From Paramarasmius palmivorus (lineage: Eukaryota > Basidiomycota > Agaricomycetes > Agaricales > Marasmiaceae), in the NCBI GenBank assembly GCA_037176845.1, contig JAYKXP010000139.1, positions 1 through 64,000 of the forward strand: a stretch of 64,000 bases of DNA, written 5' to 3'. The notes under the pieces were generated by a model that saw only the letters and a program-made list of their open reading frames with translations, did not search any database and was not told the origin of the DNA. Every line of letters begins with the position of its first letter. The first letter of the stretch is position 1. Position numbers and translations under genes: made by a program. This document shows, one piece after another, positions 12,629-22,890 of this stretch.

Positions 12629-12699
12629 ACGCGTCTTTGTCTTGTGTTACGCGTCTTTGTCTCGTGTTACGTGTCTTTGTCTCGTGTTACGCGTCCTTC
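12629..12699 (+). repeat. 20 bp tandem repeat, about 3.5 copies
   Basis: Unit ACGCGTCTTTGTCTCGTGTT appears at 12629, 12649 and 12669 with one change per copy and a partial fourth copy from 12689. It lies about 65 bp upstream of the next start codon, in its 5' leader or promoter. Confidence 0.85.
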
Positions 12700-12762
12700 T
12701 ATTCGTGTCTCCTTTCCATGCACATCCTATGGAATACTGAAGCCCTGTTTCCCTTCACCAGA

Positions 12763-13329
12763 ATGGCAAAGAAGAGAAAAACACAAACGACGTCGAATGC
12801 TGAGAGGAATGCTCGATCCTGGCCTAAGGGAGAAAAGCTGAAGATGCTTGAAAGCCACGAGGAATTGTTCCACAAGGACAGGTCTGCTATGTATAGCCAT
12901 GCTACCGAGGAATTTGTGCAGACCTGGGGATACGATCTTCCTCCAGATGTTATACCAGAGCCCGGAGTCGACTATAAGCCCGAAGACATCAACACGTTTC
13001 CAGAGGGTCTGCTACGAGGCGAGGAGATGAAGCGTCGCAATAACTACAAGCGGAAGCTTAGAAAGGTGCGTTTTCACAAATCAAACATATCATACTCACC
13101 ACTTCCGCAGAGGATTATCAACTGGGCAAACTATCATTTCCGCCTCAAACACGTGAAGTCCGACGAGAAACTTGTATCCATGGTGTCGAAAACCATTCGC
13201 GACTTACGAGAGGAGGTTCCACAAAAGAAGACCGATCTACAACGCTATCAAGAGCTCCATTATCAGGGTCGTGTTACACCAGTAGAGGCACCCTCAACAC
13301 ATCAACCTTTGGCACAGCCAAAGGCCTAG
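12763..13329 (+). CDS. Short paralogue of the 13810-17043 family, 173 aa
   Basis: Two exons, 12763-13065 and 13111-13329, joined at phase 0 across GTGCGT...CGCAG. The protein starts MAKKRKTQ, is very basic, and in exon 2 reads RIINWANYHFRLKHVK, DLREEVPQKKTDLQRYQELH. This pattern (an INW.NY..R block, a spacer, then a K..QRYQ..H/Y block) parallels the N-terminal part of the long minus-strand protein at 13810-17043 (IICWLNYRRLSRD, then RRQPAFTVWAR). From memory, agaricomycetes have many proteins with this layout; no function is known to me. The short form may be a truncated copy, since the downstream domains of the long relative are absent. Confidence 0.62.
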   Translation: MAKKRKTQTTSNAERNARSWPKGEKLKMLESHEELFHKDRSAMYSHATEEFVQTWGYDLPPDVIPEPGVDYKPEDINTFPEGLLRGEEMKRRNNYKRKLRKVRFHKSNISYSPLPQRIINWANYHFRLKHVKSDEKLVSMVSKTIRDLREEVPQKKTDLQRYQELHYQGRVTPVEAPSTHQPLAQPKA

Positions 13330-13412
13330 TGATATATCACACTTGGATAACCCAATGCACCTTTAGCCGCAGAGGAGTAAAGCAAACAAGCCTGCAGTTC
13401 AACAACTCATGC

Positions 13413-13512
13413 AAAATAGAGCATTGCACGTAGAGTGGATTGAACCACTGGCCTTCAGTAGGATAAACTTGAGTGACAGTCACACAACACTTAAACCACT
13501 GCGCCATTAAGT
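13413..13512 (-). repeat. tRNA-like (SINE-type) sequence with Pol III A and B boxes
   Basis: Read on the minus strand the segment has an A-box-like TGGCGCAGTGG and, 60 bp on, a B-box match GGTTCAATCC inside a T-arm-like hairpin AGTGG...CCACT. The spacing fits a long-variable-arm tRNA. However, the T loop is one base short, the anticodon arm does not fold properly and the acceptor stem does not pair. It is better read as a tRNA pseudogene or the head of a tRNA-derived SINE than as a working tRNA. Confidence 0.4.
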
Positions 13513-13809
13513 AGTTGTACTCTATATACATTTATTATACCACATCTTCGCCGTAAAGTGCATTAATAAATACACAATCAACCCTCCATGTCGTACAAAA
13601 AACGGTACACCACCAAAACATCCCAAACCTTCATCCTTTTTCCTTTGCACCCTGTATAAGACGATCTCAAGCCACTCTGCGAACTCCGTAGACTGTACAG
13701 TTACATGTGGCTGATCCACGTGATTGACAAAGGCACCATAGTTACTCGCAGTCCTCTACAGTACGTACAGGAAAAGGATAGGGAAACGATTGAGAGTATA
13801 CACTTGTAT

Positions 13810-16800
13810 CTACATGTCCCTAACAAGTCCTTCGAAGCAATAAATAACCTCATGTAATGCCCCATCGAACTCCGCCTGACGTAGATCCTTGGTTTGCCTC
13901 TGGCGCAATGTGTCAACCGGAAGATTGGTCAAAGCTTCCTTCCACCAAGCAAGCATGGGGATGAAGCTAACGATGCCATTGCGACCAGTCTGGCGAAGAG
14001 GTTCCCAGTTGCCATTGGGGTCGCGAGTCAGACGGAATCCCTTCTTTTGATCCTTCCGCCATTCGGGCATGCACTCCTTGAACCATTCGAAGCATTCATC
14101 GTAATAGCGAGCAAGGTCCGACGTGTTTGGCCTGTATCTGGGCGAGCATGCACGCGCGATCCAGGCTCCAATGCCAGCCGGACGCCCCGAAGTTGGCAAG
14201 CGACCCGTTCCCGCAAAATCTGTCGCTGAGTCGATTCGAAGGTACAGACGGAGCATACGCCGGAAATCCTCGTCGATGCCCACAACTCGTGCCAGTTCTA
14301 ATGTTCGTATCACGTAATCTGGTGCGTTGGGAGGTGTTGGGACGTCGAACACGGAAGCAGAAGGACTGGGAGGTGGCGGAGGAGGTGGTGGTGGTGCAGT
14401 AGCATAAGCTCCGGTAGGCTTCTTTCGCGAGCGACGAACACCATGCTCAGAGATTGAATCCGATTGAAGCGACGTGGATGAAGGCACTGGTGCAGAGGCC
14501 ACTGGATTACCTCGCTGTCTCTTGGGCTGTGCACTGTCGTCTTCGGAGTCCTGGTTGCAGCGACGCTTGGAAGAGCCTTGCGGGGGATCGAAAAATGCCG
14601 AGTCTGGTTCATAACCATCCTGCTGTGTGAAATCCCCGTCCATCTCCTCGTCAGATACAGACGGATTGGGCACCGCCTTCTGCTTGTCTTTCCTCCTTGG
14701 TGACTTGTAGGTTCGTATGACCAAACCACGAGAAGGTTGTGAGGAGTTAACCTCGATGGGAGATTCCTTGCGCCCCGAATGAGTCTGTGCCGGTGGAGAT
14801 GATGGAATTGTGATTGGTGACAATACCGCCGGTGAGCGAGTGGCTCGAGGAGGTGTAGCCTTAGTTGAGACGGGACTGGAATGCTGTTCACGTCCTGGAG
14901 ATGGGGGACAAGATGATGAACGAGGTCGCTGAGCGATAGTGGAATTAACATAATTGCGTTCACTACCAGCCAGGCGAGAACGAGCTGAGGTACTGTTCTC
15001 TCTCCCAAGAGACGAAGACACAGCAGGCTGTTCTGGAGCGGCTGTACCAGTGGCAGCCACGTTCGTTGGTTTCCTTGGTGGTTTACCTCCAGTTGACATG
15101 CGCATCACTGAGGTGAAACCCTGCCGCTTTGGAACCTGAGCCATGACCGATGAGTGAGGTGTCGAATTGGCAGTGCTGGTGACAGTTGGAGCCGTGACTT
15201 TTGTCTGAGGTGTGGGTTTTGTGCTGCTCGCTGCAACATGAGGGACGGTGGACGAGTTACCGGTGCGGACAAGGGAACCTTGAGGGGTGGTAGTGGAGTT
15301 ATTTGCGGCTGGGCGTAACAGCGCATTAACATTGATACGAGAAGCCAGCGGGTTACTGGAAGAGGGACCAGCAGACGGCAAAGCTCCCGTTGCTGGTGCT
15401 ATTACAGCGCCATGCGGTAGCTTCGGTGTCAGCACAATGGTATCGTGCAAGACACCATCCGCCTCCTCGTCGATGATAGATGACAACGAGGGACTCCCTT
15501 CAGGCAAGGCACGCCTTCGGCACTCGTCCACGGCTGACAAAACAAGATAATCTCAGCACAAAACCCAGCTAAACATACAACCCATACGTACTGTAAACCC
15601 GTTGGAGGAATGTTGCGAACAAAGGTATAAAGAACCTTTTGTAGTTTGTGCGATATGCAGTCCCGAAGTTCAAAGGTCTGGGACCCGCAATAGTACCAGA
15701 GTGAGTACTTAAGAACACGTCAGTAAGCAGCCTACACGAATGATCTGAAGCGACATACCTGATAATGTTCAAACGTCCCCCATCCGCTGGCTCAGGGCCT
15801 CCAGCAAGTAGAGTAAAGCACCACCCTGTAGCGGCCGCCAATCCATCTAAGACCGGTTGCATGGTACTTGGTAACCTTTCTATTGCACTGCCAAAAATAA
15901 TACCATTAATATCCTGCGATTCAAGCGTAATATTATGAGAATAAGCACCTTTGACGTGAGGCCGGATCGGTGGGAGGAGGCGACGTAAGAGCATTGTGAT
16001 ATGCGGCTTCCCTAGCGCTAGCCTCATTACGGGCAGTCTCCGCCCATTGCTTCCGCTCTTCTGCAGGAAGCTTGTCGAAAGTGTGTTTGACCACATCTTG
16101 ACGAACTGCCACGTATGCCGCCTTGCCTATGACAACACTGGTTAGAACCTGGGAGACGCGCAAGGCACTGTATACACACCTTTTTTGTCGTACTTCTTTT
16201 TCCTCTTGATCTTGCTTCCCCCAGCGGTGTTATCCCCCTCACCAATAATCTCCAGTTCACTAGAATCTAATGTAAACCAAGCAATCGTCAGTCTCAGTTG
16301 AGCAGCAAGAAGCTGAATATGTACCTCCCGCAGTGCCGTTGGCGTTTCCTACATTGTTGGCATCGTCTTGACCTCCCACTTTTGAGCCACCTAGACCTTC
16401 GTTAATCAACCGATACCATGACAAGTAGCAGGGATAACGAACCTTTTGCCCTGGCGACTTCAGCCTCTAACTCCTCGATGCGTTTCTGGATCAAGGGCTC
16501 AACAATCTCCGGGTGAGCCCTTGCCCAGACGGTAAAGGCAGGCTGCCTGCGACGAGAAGCGGAGGAAATTCCTGACAGCCTCCCCACAAGCTTGTCCACG
16601 GCGTCAGGCTGCTTCTTCGAGGTGTCGCGCGATAAACGTCGATAGTTGAGCCAACAGATGATTTGCTGTTGAGAGGCAGTGTTAGTGATGGAGGATGTCA
16701 ACAAACAAGGTCACATGCTTACATTACGGCGAAACGCGTAACGTTTTTTCAGTTCCTCATACGCCTTCTTCTCGGCATCCAAGTCCGCGTCGCTTTGTCC

Positions 16801-17043
16801 AGCCTTCTGAACAGGTGGTACAAACACAGGGTCCTCAATCTCGTCTGGATTCACGGCACTCATCTCCTCGTCGGAACGTTCCACATCAGGACTCATTTCC
16901 TCCGGAAAAAGATGGTGGTACACGCGAAGCAAATTCAACAAGAACTCGTCCTCTACACCCTCATCGCACGCCTTGCGATATCCTTCAAGGTGTGAAGTCA
17001 AGAACTTGAGACGTGAGCCTTTGAATGCACCAGGATTTGGCAT
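13810..17043 (-). CDS. Large lineage-specific protein with GGPEPADGGRLN block
   Basis: Spliced gene on the minus strand. First exon 16723-17043 (MPNPGAFKGSRLKFLTS...), second 16443-16665 (IICWLNYRRLSRD...FTVWARAHPEIVE), then short Lys-rich exons, an exon near 16000-16190 (HTFDKLPAEERKQWAE), an exon near 15765-15890 (QPVLDGLAAATGWCFTLLAG, then GPEPADGGRLNII), about 15595-15715 (LNFGTAYRTNYKRFFIPLFA), and a last long exon 13810-15533. The last exon is low-complexity (Ser/Pro/Thr, a run of nine prolines near 14370-14400, RKDKQK basic patch) and ends with an Arg/Trp-rich helical domain (WFKECMPEWRKDQKKG, VSFIPMLAWWKEAL). I recall this arrangement from many uncharacterised agaricomycete proteins. 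It has no catalytic motif that I can see; the basic N terminus and long disordered middle suggest a nuclear protein. Reading frame is open in every exon used. Confidence 0.68.
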
Positions 17044-17545
17044 GATGACGCAGGAGAAGAGTAGGCAACCGGTGAGAACAGGAAGGCAGTAAAGACGCGA
17101 AGGACTCCAATGGATATTGCCGTTGAGTATCTATCCTGGTTTTATAAGGGTAATCACAATTTTATATCTCCTTTCAGTGTCAGCAATCGACGAATGAGAA
17201 TCTCACCTCGGCAAAAGTCTTCACCACAACTCAGGGTTCGTGCAACCACCAACGTGGTGAGGGCTTCATCTTTTCTCCTGAATCTTACCACCTGGGCTTT
17301 AGCTAATCGACCTGATAACAGATCCGACCCCAAATACCACCGTACTTCCGGCCACACCCTCTCAATTTTCAGTTCGTTTCTCACGCCCTTCCTCTTGCTT
17401 TCTTACCACCATCATGCCCAAGGTCACCACATCCAAGGTCGATCGCCGACAAGGAACAAGCATCCTATCCAGTAAGTCGTCGATCTGCGCACAAACCCCC
17501 TCTCTTAACTTTCCTCCAGGCAATCCCTATTGAGCGACGCCACCC

Positions 17546-18440
17546 ATGGATCCCCCAGGTCACGCTCCCAAGACCTATAACTTGACGCAGCATGATCCTG
17601 ACAGAGGTGTGTATTTTCACGATTTATCGAGTGCTTTTCTGTCCCCAGTGATTGACTATGCTGACGTTCTACTCAGGGATAACCATTTCACGCACCACAA
17701 TTGAGGAAGAAAATGGTAATTTTAAAAATTTCTTTTTTGTCCTCTATTCTAACGCTAAATCCAGGTTGGGTCGTCACCCACACTGTCGCAATTCACCGTC
17801 GCCACCCCGATGTAGACGTAGCTCACATCTCACGTGGAACTTCACCAGGACTTACAGCTCCAGAGGCGTCTAGTGTAGTCTCCCAGGAAACCCACCATGA
17901 AGCCAGTGGCACTCTCAAGGAGAGTGTACCCCAAGCCTCCGATAATAGTTTCGCCAGCCACGTCTTTTCTTCGTTGACTACGCCTCCACCTCCTCCCACT
18001 CACTACTCTACTGTCATTCCTCACCCCAACAATATCACCCTTCGCCCAGGAATGGAGACCCACGACCGATTCTATGTGATTTTTCGCGGGCGTGAGGTCG
18101 GAATCTTTTACAACTTGTGAGTTTTTCTTCTTTGCTCAGCTTTGCTACCATTAACGATCCTTACAGCCCACTGGAGGTCGCACCTCGGACCTTGGGAGTC
18201 TCCAATGCAGCCCAACGAGTCTACAGTTCGTTCGACGCCGCCATCTCCGCATATGACGCCGCGTACAACCGTCTCTTACCAGGATGTGAGCTGGCGGTCA
18301 TTCGCGACCCAGTCTCGCAACCCGGGCCCGTCATAGGAAATACTTCCCTGTTAGCTGTATCCGTCCATGTCGATAGTGACTCAGACTCTGACTCGGACTC
18401 TGAAAAGGCAGAGGTAGTCAGACAAGTATCCGCATCCTAG
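17546..18440 (+). CDS. Protein with RNase H1 N-terminal / viroplasmin-like domain, 241 aa
   Basis: Exons 17546-17606, 17677-17715, 17765-18116 and 18167-18440 join in frame. Residues about 1-125 are unstructured (PPPPPTHYS). Residues about 140-190 read RFYVIFRGREVGIFYNFPLE followed by VAPRTLGVSNAAQRVYSSFD and AAISAY. This matches the RNase H1 N-terminal hybrid-binding fold, which is also found in caulimovirus viroplasmin: a YYVVxxGRxxGIY strand, a conserved G-V-S-x-A turn and a phenylalanine-led helix. No RNase H catalytic domain follows, so RNA/DNA-hybrid binding or another adapted role is inferred. The tail ends in SDSDSDSDSDSE. A possible upstream exon at 17414 leads to an early stop after splicing, so the ATG at 17546 is preferred. 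Confidence 0.68.
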
Positions 18441-18963
18441 CATAGCCATAGAACTACTCTCGTAGACTACTTGCCAATAAGTCACATAGCAAAATTCAAT
18501 ATTTTTTTTCATCTACTTCCCTGGGCCATATTTGGCCAGCTGCGACCAAATTCCGAATGACTTTCCTAGGTAGCGCCACCTATGGCCACACGCCCATAAA
18601 TCGATATACCGCACTTATCGCACCCTCACGACCGATGATAGGACCATTACCATTTCTCAACAGCTTTAATCAGATCATCACCACTCGGTCAGAACATCAC
18701 CACCGGAACATCAGAACCTCATCGCTCCCAAATCACAACATTACCATGAAAATCAAAACATTACCACCCCGGTTCAGGAACACGCATGGTAAAGGCATCA
18801 CCCCCAATGGATTACGACAAAACATGCGCGACGAAATACAAGCAACGATAACAGGATAGACAGATAATATAGAATCTCTTTACAACTCTGGAGTGTCTCT
18901 GGATTCTCTGGAATCAACTCCATGTCAATACTTGGACCGAGAGTAGAAAAAAGGAAATTATGC
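18441..18963. other. Convergent intergenic region
   Basis: Space between two converging genes. AC-rich with repeated ACCACC and ATCACCAC motifs around 18660-18780; no gene or structured RNA seen. Confidence 0.4.
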
Positions 18964-20063
18964 TCACTTGACACGACGACGACGTTCTCTCTCTCGCTCG
19001 TTGATGGCGGACCGGTTGGCTTCGCGATGTTTGCGTGAATATTCTCTCTGTTTCCGTCGCTTGGCTTCCAGTATCGAATTCCTTTCATCTTCCGGTGAGT
19101 TCTCTAGCATGACCACTTGTCTGCGGGAAAACTTAATGGGATAACGCAACGCAAGACCCTGAACCACCTACCTGGCGCGTCGCTCTTTGACCCTCATCCG
19201 AATCTCCGATTGATGCTTGAGATAGTAACGGCGCGAATTTAGGGCTTGCTGATGGCGTTTGAGGGCCAACTTTTCACACTCTCCGACTGAGTCATCATCC
19301 ATTGGTTTGTTTTCGTACGATTCGCCCGACCATAGTCGCATACCCGTCTCCTGTGCTACAATATCCCCAATCGCCTGATCTTGTGTACGCAGCAAGGCTG
19401 GTAACGACGGGGGAGCTACCGAGCGAACCCTTCGGCCGCCCGTCCGACATTCCAGACATTTCGGCTCCAAAACCATCGGATGCTTCGTGGCCTGCGTCTC
19501 ATGGTTTGGGTCGTTCATTCGCACTGGACGTCATTTTTGTCACACTTCTACTAGTAAGCAAGTATGCAAAAGGGTACCTACCAGCCAGTTTGGGCTTCAA
19601 ATCTGTTGGAAACACAGAGACTCTGGCTCCTTGTTTGAAACGAACAGGACCTGGGAATGGGTGAAAGGGTGTGAATGAAGCAGCCTATGTCCACGCTTGC
19701 CATGACGCTCACCCTGAAGTCGATATTTTATCCGCCCCGTCTTCAGGTGTTTTGCTGCTTTCCGACGATCTAACGCTCTTCTGAGCCCTTCTCTGCTTTT
19801 TCGGGATAGCAAACTGTGGTCCTCCAAATGTCCCGCAGCTTCAATAAAATTCGTATTAGAGTCACCGCAAAGTAAAAAGGAAAGACCAACGCACGAGAAG
19901 CCGAGGAGTAATCGGTATCAGTCTCTTCTGGGTGTACTCTCATGCCGCTATGCGTCCCCTCAGACATCGTTCGGTCTCCAGCGCAAAAATCCCCTGACGA
20001 TGAGCGAAAGGTCTTGTTCAAGCGTCGATGAAAGTTATATGTGGGAGAACCGAGAGCGACCAT
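18964..20063 (-). CDS. Basic coiled hypothetical protein (KxxYxxKxxE-type tail)
   Basis: Minus-strand gene, start ATG at 20061-20063. Exon 1 runs to about 19891, then exons near 19720-19818, 19581-19665, 19175-19524 and 18964-19127. The frame is kept from MVALGSPTYNFHRRLNKTF through GPVRFKQGARVSVFPTDLKP, a CLEC pair (PKCLECRTGG), to a strongly basic, Glu-interrupted tail with two similar units: RRYYLKHQSEIRMRVKERRA and REYSRKHREANRSAINERER. Such alternation favours a long charged helix and possible DNA or RNA contact. The first unit resembles the N terminus of the protein at 8640. The intron 1 acceptor (GGAG) is weak and could be placed differently. No family name can be given. Confidence 0.55.
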
Positions 20064-20392
20064 GATGGTAAAGAGTCAAAAATCACTGCAGAAATGAGCG
20101 CCGGGTAAGTTTCGGTGCCGCAGTTCCGAGACATATTGATATCCTCGCCATCTCCGAGACACTGAGCCGCCAGACTTGTCCATTAATATGTTCTACAGTG
20201 AGAGTCAACCCACTCCCAGTATGTATATGGAACAGAACACCAGGCAACAGTTCCTCCACCGTACTAGCCCCGGGGAAAGCGAAGGTGATGTCTATGATGT
20301 TTTGATTATGTTCAAGAGCCCAGATGTGATCTCTGGTATTGTGATCTCTGGAATACAAGACATAACTCAAGGTCAGTAATACCAAAACAAAT

Positions 20393-20697
20393 ACCATTAC
20401 ACTCCTGCGTCTTGAACGTGGTTACTGTCGGCGAATAGAATATCAACGAAGTGCGGTGAGTGGTATAGCCCTAAGTTGTTGACCGATTTGAGGGACTATG
20501 CATCTTGCCATAATGCGGACTAACGCTTCGTAAACACTATTCACTGCATCATGAATACCAATACACTCCTGTGTCTTGAACGTCTGGTTACTGTCAGCGA
20601 ATCGAATATTGACAAAGTGCGGTGAATGGTAACACCCTTACTTGTTGACGGAATCGAGGGACTATGCATATTTCCATAATGCGGACTCACACTTCAT
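20393..20697. repeat. Tandem duplication, two diverged copies about 164 bp apart
   Basis: Copy 1 (about 20393-20523) and copy 2 (about 20557-20697) share long stretches: ACACTCCTG.GTCTTGAACG, GGTTACTGTC.GCGAAT, AAGTGCGGTGA.TGGTA and GAGGGACTATGCAT. Changes are scattered, so the duplication is not recent. No gene overlaps it convincingly. Confidence 0.75.
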
Positions 20698-21855
20698 CGC
20701 CGTTCAATGTTGACGATAGTATACTACTATTCCAATAGGGCGATTAACTTGGATATAAATTGCTGTACTGAGAACCGTGTTTGGGGTTATAACTTGCGGG
20801 TGCAACATCCAATGTGCAGTGTTGACCAGGGAACTAAACCACGACCAATACCTGAGTTTAGCGCAAGATGGGAACTTGGATTACCTTTGGAATAAGAATG
20901 CAATGTGTTCTTCTATGGGTTGGCCTACTATCCCATCTAATCGCGAGAGTCCCACACACTGCGGAGGTCTGATTTTTATGGCAAGATTAATCCCACGAAA
21001 AAATGACTAGCAAAAAATAACTTCCGGCCTCTCTAAAATGGTACCAAAACCCCACCGAAACAGTAGATATCCTCGTAATTGTGCACCTAGCAATTTATAA
21101 TGAGAACTCCAGGTTTTGGATGTGTTTCAGTGGTATTTTATCTGCCCTGAAATTTAGTTTTATATTGCTGTAAAATTCAGTCATAAATCTGTAGTTCCAA
21201 CTCAATTATAAATGCCGGAAAATTGTATCCAAATCACCAATTGCGCACTCATACTCACAAGGCTAAAATATTGGCGCAACTTTCAATTTGGCTTGACGTC
21301 TTGCCCCATTATGGCATTGAAAAAACATGCACAAATGACTCAGAAATTGCCCATTTTCTATTCATTCTATACTACCTGGAATATGTCCAACAGGGCCGCT
21401 TTCGGAAGCGTTTTCACGCGGGCGAAAATGACGACTATTCCGGAATTCCGGATTTACGAATCCGTATTCTCCGGAATACACAGATAGTCCGGATCCGGAT
21501 TCTAACTTGTCCGGACTATGGAGATCGCCCAAATCCGGAAGTCCGGAGAATCCAGATCAGGTTAGATGCTACAATAGTTCTCGTTGATCAGCCACCAGAT
21601 TTTCAGGTATGTCTTAATGAAGCGTTTGTCAAAATTGCTAAGAAATACAATGTAAATACTAGAAATACACAAGAAATATGGGGCTACAAATATGCTACAA
21701 AGCGTGAGCGTAATACGACCATTGCACAGCAAACTACATAGCTAGTACGGTAGATTTTTGTAGTAGTACTAGTAACGACAGAGAAACTTGAAATCAGAAT
21801 TATATGTCAATCAATACAAAGCCCCAAGCACATGTACAAGAAAATTTTATTTGCT
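20698..21855. other. AT-rich repeat region with a dense CCGGA/TCCGG palindrome cluster
   Basis: No credible gene. Between about 21436 and 21556 the words CCGGA and TCCGG occur roughly ten times in 120 bp, several as overlapping palindromes (TCCGGATCCGGA, TTCCGGAATTCCGGA). The rest is AT-rich. The open frame at 21223-21741 crosses this cluster and looks like an accident of it. Confidence 0.5.
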
Positions 21856-22753
21856 TCACATATCCGCCTCCAAATCCCTAATTATCGACTCCAAAACCTT
21901 CGGCGTTTGCGAATAACTGTATGGGCTCCAGAAGAGCTCCCTGTGCTTCTTGCCACCTTCGGGGAAGAAGTGTTAGTAACAATAAATAGAGAGGAAATCG
22001 TCTTACATCCGGTGCAGCGACCAATGTGACGACGGAATCCATGCTCCAAGAGCTTGAGGTGAACGCAACGTTCTACTACTCGTTAGTACGACAACGACGC
22101 TGAAAATAACATGATACGTACCTGTTTTACTCGCCCAACGTGCTTGAAACGAGCTCCTGAAGATGTACTCGTGCCCTTTGCACAGACGATTCCATTCCCT
22201 AACCCTTCTTGGGACGCATCTCGACCTCCCTACCTTCCAGAGAGGCTTCCCAGTCGTTGTAGGTCTCTCTAGAACGTATATTTTCCCCGGCCTGTCCGCC
22301 TTCGTCGGTTTCTCCTTCATCTTCTTCAAGAGGATCGACGATCTGGGCATTGAGGATGACGGTGGCGGATAAGAGCGTTGGGTGATGTGGTCGGTTTGAG
22401 GATGCAGGAGCTGATGGAAAATGAATACAAAGCCAGAGCGCGAGGAAGAAGTCAGTCGGTGACAAACGACCTAGAGCAAAACGACTACTCACAAGGTTGA
22501 ATGAAAAAAGTTGAGTCAGTGTGAAGGTGCAGATAGGTGAGTGAAAAACGTAATCAATCGAAGGCCAAAACCATTACTCACAGCTGTGGGTGAGACTATT
22601 CGATGTTGAAGGGGAGAGACGGGGCAATGGGTAGCAGAATGTCTAAGAGAAGATAATAGTTAGCCGCTCGACGCCCTGGACAATCTGAGTACTCACAGCT
22701 TGAACGTCGAGAAGGCCAGTGAGAAAGGTTGCGACTAGGGACCGCTTTGACAT
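21856..22753 (-). CDS. GIY-YIG / T5orf172-like (DUF1766, Mug113-type) domain protein
   Basis: The core reads GKIYVLERPTTTGKPLWKVG, RSRCVPRRVREWNRLCKG, then after an intron (GTACGT...GTAGTAG) ERCVHLKLLEHGFRRHIG and, after a second intron, RCTGCGKKHRELFW. This is the layout of the fungal GIY-YIG-like T5orf172/DUF1766 domain: a G.IYV strand, a KVGR..... .RR..EW helix, an ER..H.E/K.L helix and a CxxCgkkHrE element. The stop is at 21856-21858. Upstream, exons from ATG 22751-22753 (MSKRSLVATFLTGLLDVQA, TFCYPLPRLSPSTSNS) form a good signal-peptide-like start, but joining them to the core by consensus sites leaves a one-base phase conflict. Either an exon is missed, the start is internal (ATG near 22348), or the gene is frameshifted. 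Nuclease activity is not implied: many members of this family are untested. Confidence 0.62.
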
Positions 22754-22890
22754 TGGTCCGGCGCCAAAGCGCACACCTGTGTGATATTAGATAGCTGAGT
22801 ACCCATCACTATGGCTCGACCTGTTAGGCTAGCGCTGTTACAACACGTTCCAAGGACAGCCACCCCGTCAAACTGATATCCAACGAGGAG

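Noticed and set aside
13413..13512. Functional Ser/Leu-type tRNA gene
   Set aside because: The T loop has six bases, the acceptor stem does not pair and no proper anticodon arm forms.
14310..15332. Plus- and minus-strand frames overlapping the long last exon of the 13810-17043 gene
   Set aside because: They are shadows of a low-complexity Ser/Pro/Thr-rich exon; only the main frame links to conserved upstream and downstream blocks.
21223..21741. 172-codon open frame
   Set aside because: It runs through the CCGGA cluster and AT-rich DNA, with repetitive Arg/Ile-rich translation and no motif.
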